Shown here one piece after another: positions 56,321-64,000 of a stretch of DNA of 64,000 bases (positions are counted from its first letter, which is position 1; the number at the start of each line of letters is the position of its first letter). Location: assembly GCF_003071065.1 (NCBI RefSeq), contig NZ_QCXX01000006.1, positions 361,878 to 425,877 of the forward strand. The letters are read 5' to 3'. Below the pieces are notes generated by a model. The model searched no databases, was not told the DNA's origin, and saw only the letters and a list, made by a program, of their open reading frames with translations. The position numbers were made by a program, and so were the translations under genes. This stretch comes from Sphingobacterium athyrii. GTDB taxonomy: Bacteria > Bacteroidota > Bacteroidia > Sphingobacteriales > Sphingobacteriaceae.

Positions 56321-58714
56321 ATGCCGGCAATAAAGGAAGAAGTACAACGAATCGAAAAATGTTTCCACTGTGGAGACAAAATCGAAGAAACAGGTTACCG
56401 TCTCGATGATCATGATTTTTGCTGCCTCGGATGCCAAACAGTATATCAGGTTTTGCAGGATGGGGGGATGCAACAGTACTACCGCTATAACCAGCATCCG
56501 GGGAAATCCAATAAAGAAAAACAAGCGGATTTTTCGTACTTGGATGAACCACAGATTGCTGCTAAATTAGTTGATTTTAAGGATGATAAAATGACTATCA
56601 TTACTTTTTATATTCCCGCTATCCATTGTAGCTCATGTATTTGGCTATTGGAAAACCTCTATAAGCTAAATCCAAATGTGCTGCAGTCCCGTGTGGACTT
56701 TATGAAAAAACAGGCCAGTATTACCTTTAATCATACGTTACTTCCTCTGAAAGATTTAGTTTACCTCTTAGTGAACATCGGCTATGATCCAAAAATTACT
56801 TTGCAGGATGTCGTTAAAGAGGGGAATATGAATAACCTGAATCCCTTGGTTGCTAAGATTGCAGTAGCCGGATTCTGTTTTGGAAATTCGATGTTATTTA
56901 GTTTCCCGGACTACTTCGGTATGGGGGCATTTGAAAAGCAATATGCGAATTTTTTCGGTTATATCAATTTAGCTTTTGGGTTGCCGGTTTTGTTGTATTG
57001 TGCTTCAGATTACTTTAAGTCTGCCTATGTCAGTTTGAAACAAAAAAGATTAAACCTGGATGTTCCGTTGGCCTTGGGAATATTGGTTCTGTTTCTACGT
57101 TCGGCCTTTGAGGTGATGACCCAGACAGGAGCCGGTTTTACAGATACTTTGTGTAGTTTGGTGTTCTTTATTCTGATCGGAAAGTGGGTACAGCAACGCA
57201 CTTATTACCACATTTCTTTTGAAAGGGATTATCGGAGCTATTTCCCCGTTGCGGTAACTGTGCTTACTGAAAATGGGGACAAGCCCGTACAATTGGCGGA
57301 TATTCGTACCGGCGACCGTATCCTCGTACGCAACAATGAGATTATTCCGGCAGACGCCATAATATTAAAAGGCGATGCAGCAATTGACTTTAGTTTTGTA
57401 ACCGGCGAATCAAGTCCTGTGAGTAAAACCTTAGGGGAAATTATTTATGCTGGGGGACGTCAGACAGGGGAGGCAATCGAACTGGAGGTCATAAAGCCGA
57501 TTTCACAGTCGTATCTGACCAAATTATGGAATAATGAAAATTATAAAGATTATGATAAGCACTTTCAGACTTTTGTAAACTTTATAAGTAAATATTTTAC
57601 TGTTGTTTTATTGGCGATCGCTTTCTTTGCAGCGCTTTATTGGGCTATGAATGGAAGTGCTAATCGGGCCTGGGGAGCTTTTACGGCAGTGCTGATTATT
57701 GCGTGCCCTTGCGCATTGGCGTTGAGCTCTCCATTCACCCTATCTGCGGCATTAAGTATTTTCGACCGAAATAAATTTTATGTTAAAAATACCGCTGCAA
57801 TCGAACAGATGGCCACAATAGATACACTCGTTTTCGACAAAACAGGGACTATTTCTTCGCCCAAAGCAACTTCTATTTATTTTGAGGGAGCACTTACAAC
57901 GAATGAAAAAAAGCTGCTCAATGCAACATGTCGAAATTCTAGTCATCCGTTAAGCCGTGAGATCGTGAAATGGCTGAATGTATCATCGGATATTCCGATG
58001 ACAAACTTCAAAGAGTTTCCCGGAAAAGGAATGACGGCCGAGCTTGCAGGGCAGGTGGTTAAGATCGGTAGCGCCAATTTTTTGAATATAGGAAACATCA
58101 AGACCGACGGATCCGTCGTATTCGTACGCATCGGTGATGAACTGAAAGGATATTTTACCATGGAACAGGCATGGAGAACTGGCTTGTCGGCATTGATCGA
58201 AGATTTCAAAGCTCGTTACGACCTTCATCTGATATCGGGAGATAATGACCGGCGTCTGGATGCACTAAAATTGATTTTTCCCTCAGCGGCCTGCTTGATG
58301 TTTAACCAGTCGCCAATGGAAAAACTGGGGCGCATTCAGAAATTTCAGCAGGAAGGAAAACATGTCTGTATGATCGGTGATGGATTGAATGACGCCGGAG
58401 CATTGCGTAAAGCTGATTTGGGAATTGCAGTAAGTGATGATATCAATAACTTTTCGCCTGGATGTGATGCTATTCTTGATGGTGAGTCATTTTCAAAATT
58501 ATCCGATTTCTTTGCTTTCAGCAAAGATGCTGTAAAGGTAATCCATATGAGCTTTGGGATATCCTTGCTCTATAATATAATCGGGCTGAGTTTTGCCATT
58601 CAGGGGATTATGTCGCCCTTATTTGCCGCAATCTTGATGCCGATAAGTACTGTTACGATCATCTCTTTTACCAGCTTAATGACAAGATGGTATGCAAAAC
58701 GTCATAAACTATAG
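56321..58714 (+). CDS. ccoI: Copper-type P1B ATPase for cbb3 oxidase assembly (CcoI/FixI)
   Basis: Delivers copper for cbb3-type cytochrome oxidase. The ATG at 56321 is used; an upstream GTG at 56300 is possible. About 797 residues. N-terminal Cys-rich motif CFHCGDKI...CCLGCQTVY, HMA domain with AIHCSSCIWLLENLY, transmembrane helices, the metal-passing CPC motif in ACPCALALSSP, phosphorylation loop DKTGTIS, and GDGLNDAGAL near the C-terminus. The Cys-rich N-terminal extension and companions hemN and ccoS mark it as the CcoI type rather than a general copper exporter. Confidence 0.93.
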   Translation: MPAIKEEVQRIEKCFHCGDKIEETGYRLDDHDFCCLGCQTVYQVLQDGGMQQYYRYNQHPGKSNKEKQADFSYLDEPQIAAKLVDFKDDKMTIITFYIPAIHCSSCIWLLENLYKLNPNVLQSRVDFMKKQASITFNHTLLPLKDLVYLLVNIGYDPKITLQDVVKEGNMNNLNPLVAKIAVAGFCFGNSMLFSFPDYFGMGAFEKQYANFFGYINLAFGLPVLLYCASDYFKSAYVSLKQKRLNLDVPLALGILVLFLRSAFEVMTQTGAGFTDTLCSLVFFILIGKWVQQRTYYHISFERDYRSYFPVAVTVLTENGDKPVQLADIRTGDRILVRNNEIIPADAIILKGDAAIDFSFVTGESSPVSKTLGEIIYAGGRQTGEAIELEVIKPISQSYLTKLWNNENYKDYDKHFQTFVNFISKYFTVVLLAIAFFAALYWAMNGSANRAWGAFTAVLIIACPCALALSSPFTLSAALSIFDRNKFYVKNTAAIEQMATIDTLVFDKTGTISSPKATSIYFEGALTTNEKKLLNATCRNSSHPLSREIVKWLNVSSDIPMTNFKEFPGKGMTAELAGQVVKIGSANFLNIGNIKTDGSVVFVRIGDELKGYFTMEQAWRTGLSALIEDFKARYDLHLISGDNDRRLDALKLIFPSAACLMFNQSPMEKLGRIQKFQQEGKHVCMIGDGLNDAGALRKADLGIAVSDDINNFSPGCDAILDGESFSKLSDFFAFSKDAVKVIHMSFGISLLYNIIGLSFAIQGIMSPLFAAILMPISTVTIISFTSLMTRWYAKRHKL

Positions 58715-58719
58715 TTGTT

Positions 58720-58881
58720 ATGGAAATCATGTACATTCTAATCGGTTGTAGTGTCCTATTGGCATTGGTATTTTTATGCGCTTTTTTCTGGGCGAATAAA
58801 TCGGGGCAGCACGACGATACTTATACCCCTTCGGTAAGAATTCTGTTTGATGATGAAATAACAGAAGAAGAGGGAAAATAG
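58720..58881 (+). CDS. ccoS: cbb3 oxidase assembly protein CcoS
   Basis: 53 residues. One transmembrane segment (about 4-25: MYILIGCSVLLALVFLCAFF) followed by the conserved acidic tail with DDTYTPSVRILFDDE. Length and pattern match CcoS, which helps insert heme and copper into cbb3 oxidase. It starts 5 bp after ccoI. The oxidase structural genes ccoNOP do not follow. Confidence 0.9.
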   Translation: MEIMYILIGCSVLLALVFLCAFFWANKSGQHDDTYTPSVRILFDDEITEEEGK

Positions 58882-58885
58882 ATTA

Positions 58886-58912
58886 GTGTTAACTAAAACG
58901 TTATCGTAATTA
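58886..58912. promoter_or_regulatory. Possible LacI-type operator before the mannonate genes
   Basis: TTAACTAAAACGTTATCGTAATTAA contains an AACGTT core as in LacI-family operators. The LacI-family gene of the cluster is 2.2 kb downstream. Weak by eye. Confidence 0.35.
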
Positions 58913-58988
58913 AATCAATTACTTTTTTTTGTAATTAAGGTTATTATCAATAAAATTGGGGATAAATACCAATTTGAAATAGAAATAC

Positions 58989-59807
58989 ATGAGTAATAAC
59001 CCATTTTCATTAAAAGATAAGGTTGTCGTTATCACAGGAGGTACGGGAATTCTAGGTGAGGCATTTGTGGAAGCACTGGCTGAAGCAGAGGCCAAAGTTG
59101 CTATTCTTGGACGTAACCAGCAGATCGGAGCTGAGCGTGTGCAGCAGGTGGAATCCCTTGGTGGGGAGGCCATGTTCGTAGAAGTAGATATCATGGACGA
59201 ACAGGATATCAGCAGAGCAAAGGATGAAATCCTCGATAAATGGGGGCGAATAGACGGTCTGGTGAATGCTGTAGGCGGAAATATCCCAGGTGCAACAATA
59301 GGAGCTGATCAAGATCTGTTTGCAAGTAATATTCAGGATACCATCAAAGCGATCGAGCTGAACCTTTATGGAACAATTATTCCTACACATATTATTGGTC
59401 GTGTAATAGCGGAAAGCGGAAAGGGAGTAATCGTAAATATTTCTTCCCTGACTGCGAGCAGGCCCTTCACAAGGGTATTAGGATATACGGTGGCTAAACA
59501 CGGTATTGATGGCTATACAAAGTGGATGGCAACGGAACTTGCGCAGCGTTACGGTGACCAAGTTCGCGTCAATGCAATTGCTCCGGGTGTCTTCCTGACC
59601 AAACAAAACAAAAATCTATTAATAAACTCCGACGGTAGCTATAGTGAAAGAACCAAGCGGATACTCAGCGGAACACCTTATAATCGTTTGGGAGATCCGC
59701 GGGAATTGAAAGGGACTTTGATCTATTTGTTGAGTGATGCCTCAGCATTTGTAACCGGAGAGACGGTTTTTGTGGATGGTGGCTTTAATGCATGGTGTGG
59801 CGTTTAA
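58989..59807 (+). CDS. SDR-family oxidoreductase, D-mannonate oxidoreductase type
   Basis: NAD(P)-dependent dehydrogenase, likely interconverting D-fructuronate and D-mannonate. 272 residues. Cofactor site TGGTGILGEAF (16-26, TGxxxGxG-like), NAVGGN, catalytic YTVAKHG (Tyr/Lys), and the late TGETVFVDGGFNAW. No fructuronate-type long-chain UxuB domain; this SDR form replaces it in Bacteroidota next to uxuA. 12 bp before uxuA, so cotranscribed. Confidence 0.88.
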   Translation: MSNNPFSLKDKVVVITGGTGILGEAFVEALAEAEAKVAILGRNQQIGAERVQQVESLGGEAMFVEVDIMDEQDISRAKDEILDKWGRIDGLVNAVGGNIPGATIGADQDLFASNIQDTIKAIELNLYGTIIPTHIIGRVIAESGKGVIVNISSLTASRPFTRVLGYTVAKHGIDGYTKWMATELAQRYGDQVRVNAIAPGVFLTKQNKNLLINSDGSYSERTKRILSGTPYNRLGDPRELKGTLIYLLSDASAFVTGETVFVDGGFNAWCGV

Positions 59808-59819
59808 CGAAATTTTGAG

Positions 59820-60980
59820 ATGAATAAATTAGAACAAACATGGCGTTGGTATGGTCCCAACGATCCGGTATCCTTACAGGATGTTAAACAGGCTGGTGCA
59901 ACGGGTATCGTGACGGCACTACATCATATTCCCCATGGGGAAGTTTGGCCTCTGGCCGATATTCAGGAACGAAAACGTATTATTGAAGATGCGGGCTTAG
60001 TTTGGTCGGTGGTGGAGAGCGTGACGGTTCATGAAGAAATTAAAACAAAAGGACCGAAAGTTGATGAGTATATCGCTAAGTATAACCAGACACTAGCTAA
60101 TCTTGCGGAATGCGGTATTAAAACAATCTGTTACAATTTTATGCCAGTACTGGATTGGACTAGAACGCAACTGGATTTGGTGATGGCAGATGGCTCAAAG
60201 GCTCTTTATTTTGACTGGATTGACCTGGCGCTTTTTGATATTTTTATTTTAAAAAGAGTCTCCGCTGAAAAGGATTATACAGAAGATATTGTAAAAAGAG
60301 CAACAGCGCGCTTCGATGAAATATCTGAACAACAAAAAGATAGCTTGTCCAATGTTGTGTTGATGGGGATTCCGGGAGAAAAAAGTGTGGAATTGGATGC
60401 TTTAAAAGCTAGCATTGATACCTATAAACATATTGGAAGGGATGGCTTACGTAGAAATCTGGTCTACTTTTTAAACGGAATTTCTGCCGTATGCGAAGCC
60501 AATGGCATCCATATGACCATCCATCCGGACGATCCGCCATATCCGATTCTGGGTTTGCCTCGTATAGCGAGCAATGGAGAGGATTTAAACTATATATTGA
60601 ACGAAGTACCTCAACAATTCAATGGTATTTGTTTTTGTACGGGTTCTTTAGGGGCCAGCCAGACCAATGATTTACCGGCGATATTAGAGCAGGTGAAGGC
60701 GCGGGTAAACTTTGTCCATTTGCGGAATGTTAAGAAAGATGCCATTGGTAGTTTCTATGAAGCAGACCATCTGGATGGGGATGTGAATATGTATAAGATT
60801 ATGCAAATTTTAGTTGCGGAGAACCAATTGAGATCTACAGCAATACCTTTTAGACCGGATCATGGACATCAGATGCTGGATGATCTTCATAAAGTGACAA
60901 ATCCCGGCTATTCTGCTATCGGTCGCTTAAGAGGTTTAGCCGAATTACGGGGATTGGAATATGGAATTGCCGGTGAGTAA
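59820..60980 (+). CDS. uxuA: Mannonate dehydratase
   Basis: Dehydrates D-mannonate to 2-keto-3-deoxygluconate. 386 residues with WRWYGPNDPVSLQDVKQAGATGIVTALHHIPHGEVW at the start, family-specific NFMPVLDWTRTQLD, MTIHPDDPPYPILGLPRI, and late RPDHGHQMLDD, the metal-site His-rich segment. TIM-barrel fold, cytoplasmic. Operon with the SDR gene; opposed by the LacI gene. Route: hexuronate catabolism. Confidence 0.95.
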   Translation: MNKLEQTWRWYGPNDPVSLQDVKQAGATGIVTALHHIPHGEVWPLADIQERKRIIEDAGLVWSVVESVTVHEEIKTKGPKVDEYIAKYNQTLANLAECGIKTICYNFMPVLDWTRTQLDLVMADGSKALYFDWIDLALFDIFILKRVSAEKDYTEDIVKRATARFDEISEQQKDSLSNVVLMGIPGEKSVELDALKASIDTYKHIGRDGLRRNLVYFLNGISAVCEANGIHMTIHPDDPPYPILGLPRIASNGEDLNYILNEVPQQFNGICFCTGSLGASQTNDLPAILEQVKARVNFVHLRNVKKDAIGSFYEADHLDGDVNMYKIMQILVAENQLRSTAIPFRPDHGHQMLDDLHKVTNPGYSAIGRLRGLAELRGLEYGIAGE

Positions 60981-61035
60981 CCTATGATAATAATCATGGT
61001 AATTAATTTTGTCGGTGATAAGATCATAATATAAA

Positions 61036-61088
61036 AAAATACAGTCAGGAGATAATAGCACAAGCGATATTTTCCGACTGTATTTTTT
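61036..61088. terminator. Hairpin between uxuA and the lacI-type gene
   Basis: AAAATACAGTC (61036-61046) with GACTGTATTTT (61076-61086); 11-bp stem then T run; between convergent genes. Confidence 0.75.
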
Positions 61089-61116
61089 TCTTTTCCCTCA
61101 ACGTAAAAGGGAAGGG

Positions 61117-62142
61117 TTATAATGAAGATTTTCTTACAATAAGTTGTGTCGGAAGTTCAATGGTTTCAAATTCGTGAATTGGTCTTGTCTGATTGATGGT
61201 GTCAATCAATTTTTTGGTTGCTATTTCTCCAATTTCAGTTGCGGGTTGCACGACTGTTGACAATGCAGGATTTAATGACGCTGCGATTTGGGTATTGGAG
61301 AATCCAATGACAGCGACTTGAGCCGGAACTTCTATCTGAAGTTCTGCCAGAATTCCCAATGTTCTTGTTGTGATAATATCCGTTGCACCAAAAATTGCAT
61401 CGATATTTTTGTGATCAAGATATTCCTTGATGATAATTTCTTTTATTGTATTGTCCAAATCAACCACGCTGTTAAAACTACATTCAATGTAGTGATTTTC
61501 ATTAAAAGGAATGCCTGCATCGGAGAGGGCGGCTTTGAAACCATTTAAACGTTCGACTGCAACCCCTAGGTTTTTCCCCGTAATATGTAATATATTTCGT
61601 TTTCCTTGTTGAATTAGATGCTGGGTAGCATTGTATGCTCCCTGGAAGTTATTGACCCCTACCTTGAATGTATCCAATTTGTGGTTGATGCGGTCAAAGA
61701 TGACAACGGGTATTTTAGCTTTAATAAGATCTTTAAGTTCTTCAATATTTGATCCAGAAGATACGGGAGCGATCATTAGCCCGTCTATACCACGCATTCT
61801 TAATACGTCTATGCAATTTTTTTCGATACGTTCATCCTCCCTGCTTTGCATGAATATAATATCGTAGATGGTTTGTTGGGAGGCGATCTGGATTCCATCG
61901 AGAATCTGTGACACGAAGGTATTGCTGATATTGGAAACAATAACTCCAATGGTATTTGATTTTCCAATTTTTAAACTCCTTGCTAATTTATTGGGATGGA
62001 AATTATGTTTCTTGGCATAATCCTGAACCAATTTTTTCGTTGCTTCACTGATTTCGTAGCTGTCTGATAACGCTTTGGAAACGGTGGAAACAGAAATGTT
62101 GAGTTCTAAAGCTATATCTTTCAGGGTAGTTCTGCTCATCAC
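61117..62142 (-). CDS. LacI-family transcriptional regulator
   Basis: 341 residues. LacI HTH at the N-terminus: TLKDIALELNISVSTVSKALSD (residues 5-26), hinge LARSLKIGKSNTIGVIV, then a periplasmic-binding-like effector domain to the end (RGIDGLMIAPVSSG, AVIGFSNTQIAASLNPALSTVVQP). The first Met or the second are both possible. Probably controls the convergent mannonate genes, answering a hexuronate intermediate; operator not defined. Confidence 0.92.
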   Translation of the reverse strand: MMSRTTLKDIALELNISVSTVSKALSDSYEISEATKKLVQDYAKKHNFHPNKLARSLKIGKSNTIGVIVSNISNTFVSQILDGIQIASQQTIYDIIFMQSREDERIEKNCIDVLRMRGIDGLMIAPVSSGSNIEELKDLIKAKIPVVIFDRINHKLDTFKVGVNNFQGAYNATQHLIQQGKRNILHITGKNLGVAVERLNGFKAALSDAGIPFNENHYIECSFNSVVDLDNTIKEIIIKEYLDHKNIDAIFGATDIITTRTLGILAELQIEVPAQVAVIGFSNTQIAASLNPALSTVVQPATEIGEIATKKLIDTINQTRPIHEFETIELPTQLIVRKSSL

Positions 62143-63344
62143 GTTGGAGGTTATTATGAGAAGATAAATCTACATAAAAAAATATACAAACAAACTTTTT
62201 TTGATAATTATCCAAGATTTATGTTGTAACAATAATGTAGTCCGCTTTATAGCATTTTTATGTTTAACAAGTGCAATTTTTGAGTGTTTTTACTTCAAAA
62301 AACTACGTTTCTATCCAATGACTTGGTGTTTGATCTATTTTGGTGTTCTTTCGGCGCCGATTCGAGATCCCCTCGAGATCCCCTTGGGATGGGCTCGGGC
62401 TTAAAGGAGTAGGAGCGCAGATGTTAGCATGGTTCAACTGGGCTGCTACTGCTGTTCTAGCGAGTTAGGCTCGGATTCACTACGGATATATGCCACCACT
62501 AGCCTCATAGTCTGGTCATTAGCAAGACTGGTTTATACCTAACCCATCTCTATTATTTACCTATACAAACAGCAGACAATGAGGGAAAAGGTAGGTAAAC
62601 GTAGAGAAAAGCAGGGAAGATAGCAAGAAGGTAAGAAAAAATCCCCGGAAAAAGGATGTTTTTGGCTGCAGAGATACCTGGTCTGGTATTTTTTAAAGAT
62701 AAGTCCAATATTAAAGTAGTAGTAACTTACTATTAAGTTAGGAATTAGTTAGGTATTCATTAGCTTTTACCTAAAGAATACCTAAACTAAACCTAAACAA
62801 AACCTAAGTAAACCCTAACTAAACATTGGATCTTTATCGGCATTGTTGTTGCTGCTTCTGCCTTGTTTTTCTATGGCCCAAGCGGACTGCCGGGCTGCGG
62901 TTTGTATGCCTGCCCATGATTCGGTCTCCCTGACCGGGGTGATCCGGCTCATTGGGAGTTTTCCGGTTCTGGTCTTTTGCCTATCCGGCCGGGGTGCGCT
63001 CTAGTTCCCCTGGAGGTCTACTGTTATCTAATCCCAGACCTTGCATCGCTGGCTTTTCCGATCGACCGTCTCCGCACCTGTGCTCGATTCCCTTTTCTTT
63101 TCCACGGCATCCGCCGCGCCTGAGTTCCGATTTCCGTTCCGGAAAGGACCCGAAATCCTCCGTCCGGGCATCAGGATACTGTAAATAAGGGTAAACCCAT
63201 GCCCATATGGTTGTTTTTGCATTGCCATGTCCTTTCTCCGGTACACGATTCTCCATTTTTAGGCTTCCTGTACCCTGTTCTGCAAAAACAATCCGTCAAG
63301 TTTCCAGCGAGTTAGGGGTAAAATGAAATAAATAAGAACAAAAG
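62143..63344. other. 1.2-kb non-coding rrn upstream region
   Basis: No credible gene. It holds an exact tandem duplicate of TCGAGATCCCC (62362-62372 and 62373-62383) and an array of 11-bp-phased TTAGG/CCTAA elements (62727-62818). A GC-rich block about 62840-63260 contains overlapping antisense ORFs that look spurious (low coding-like composition). The end is AT-rich and leads into the rrn promoters. Confidence 0.5.
62727..62818. repeat. 11-bp-phased TTAGn/CCTAA repeat array with inverted symmetry
   Basis: TTAnn at 62727, 62738, 62749 and 62760, then CCTAA at 62770, 62781, 62792, 62803 and 62814; spacing 11 bp throughout except 10 at the centre near 62767. TTAGGTATTC (62749-62758) and GAATACCTAA (62776-62785) form a perfect 10-bp inverted repeat. 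Confidence 0.7.
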
Positions 63345-63370
63345 GCTTGGAAGTTTGTTAATAAACTCCC

Positions 63371-63378
63371 TATCTTTG
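63371..63378 (+). promoter_or_regulatory. rrn promoter P1, -7 element TATCTTTG
   Basis: TAnnTTTG-type -7 element with a TTG near -33 (63347-63349). First of two tandem promoters ahead of 16S. Confidence 0.65.
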
Positions 63379-63497
63379 CACCACTCCGCAAGGGAGGAAC
63401 GGTTGCTTCGAAAGAAGGAATCCTGAAAAAAGAAGGGTTTAACGGGAGTTAGGCGCAGAAACCGGGAAAAGAAAAAGAAAAAAAACTTCAAAAGTTT

Positions 63498-63528
63498 TTT
63501 GGAAGTTCGGAAAAGATTTTTACCTTTG
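63498..63528 (+). promoter_or_regulatory. rrn promoter P2
   Basis: TTTG (63498-63501), 19-bp spacer, then TACCTTTG (63521-63528): a full match to the TTTG-N19-TAnnTTTG Bacteroidota promoter. Confidence 0.75.
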
Positions 63529-63620
63529 CAGTCCCAACGGAAACGGAGGGAAAACAAAAAAGATAAAGACGGGCCTGGTGCCCATCGGAATATAGCGGAT
63601 ACGGAAGTTGAAGCGCAGAA

Positions 63621-63631
63621 GTTCTTTAAGA
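63621..63631 (+). promoter_or_regulatory. BoxA-like antitermination site
   Basis: GTTCTTTAAGA resembles the boxA sequence of rrn leaders, 140 nt before the 16S start. Confidence 0.45.
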
Positions 63632-63770
63632 AAACACAATCATGTAAGCGTGACGAGTAGGAGACGAAAGTCATGAACAAATTCAAGAATTGGTTCAATT
63701 CGGTCCAAGATCAGAGATATAAAAAAAGAATTCTGATTATGTAAATAGTTGGAATCAAAAACTTCATTTT

Positions 63771-64000
<230 letters not shown>

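Noticed and set aside
62769..62825. CRISPR-like or telomere-like array
   Set aside because: Units are only 11 bp with no spacers; it is a phased short repeat, not CRISPR.
62952..63256. ORFs of 72-91 codons on both strands in the GC-rich block
   Set aside because: They overlap each other on opposite strands with no domain-like content; more likely open by base composition.
63312..63698. 128-codon ORF in the rrn leader (minus strand)
   Set aside because: It lies across the rrn promoters and leader and is Phe/Ser-rich low complexity; not a gene.

Overview
The window is a chromosome segment of a Bacteroidota bacterium, almost certainly Sphingobacterium. The evidence is the 5' end of a 16S rRNA gene at the right edge, whose V1-V2 sequence reads like that genus. 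Other signs are three SusC/SusD-type genes, promoters of the TAnnTTTG (-7) type, weak ribosome binding sites, a topoisomerase IV subunit A of the Bacteroidota kind, and an overall AT-rich composition.

Layout. 0-2.4 kb: N-terminal 804 codons of a SusC-type TonB-dependent transporter, running off the left edge. 2.6-6.3 kb: murein-peptide recycling pair (dipeptide epimerase and NlpC/P60 peptidase) diverging from a Tat-exported aspartylglucosaminidase-like enzyme. 6.4-17.4 kb: housekeeping genes (msrA, parC, a GNAT acetyltransferase, an ABC exporter pair, an MFS pump, an SpoU rRNA methyltransferase, an Omp85/TamA-like protein). 17.6-32 kb: accessory region with orphan and broken genes, SUKH-like and Rpn-family proteins, and a 20-residue repeat protein. 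It holds a Ro60 (TROVE) protein followed by three tandem Y-RNA-like RNAs with tRNA-like parts. 32-33 kb: a gene-poor, hairpin-dense kilobase. 33-43 kb: TlpA-like/SusC/SusD operon, a small exported protein, a MauE-type membrane protein, and an ECF sigma/FecR/small-protein operon. 43-50 kb: small membrane proteins, SprT-like protein, recN, a lipoprotein, clpC. 50-59 kb: ettA, a FixL-like heme-PAS histidine kinase, a receiver-CRP/FNR fusion regulator, then a truncated LDH-like protein, hemN, ccoI and ccoS. 59-62 kb: mannonate (hexuronate) catabolism with a LacI repressor. 62-64 kb: unusual non-coding rrn upstream region and the start of 16S rRNA.

Two systems deserve most attention. First, the Ro60 gene (18891-20459) with three downstream RNA units. 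Each unit has the same 27-bp element, a base-paired Ro-type stem and a perfect or near-perfect T-arm. One unit (18703-18844) carries T-arm, acceptor helix and D-arm in permuted order, a circularly permuted tRNA mimic. Second, the oxygen-sensing module at 51.9-58.9 kb. The kinase keeps the FixL heme-ligand His and the Arg 20 residues later. Its partner fuses a receiver to an FNR-type DNA-binding domain (ExxSR), a FixJ-FixK fusion. A TGAT-N4-ATCA box sits upstream of a good -7 element driving hemN-ccoI-ccoS. These functional readings are inference from sequence; no search was run.
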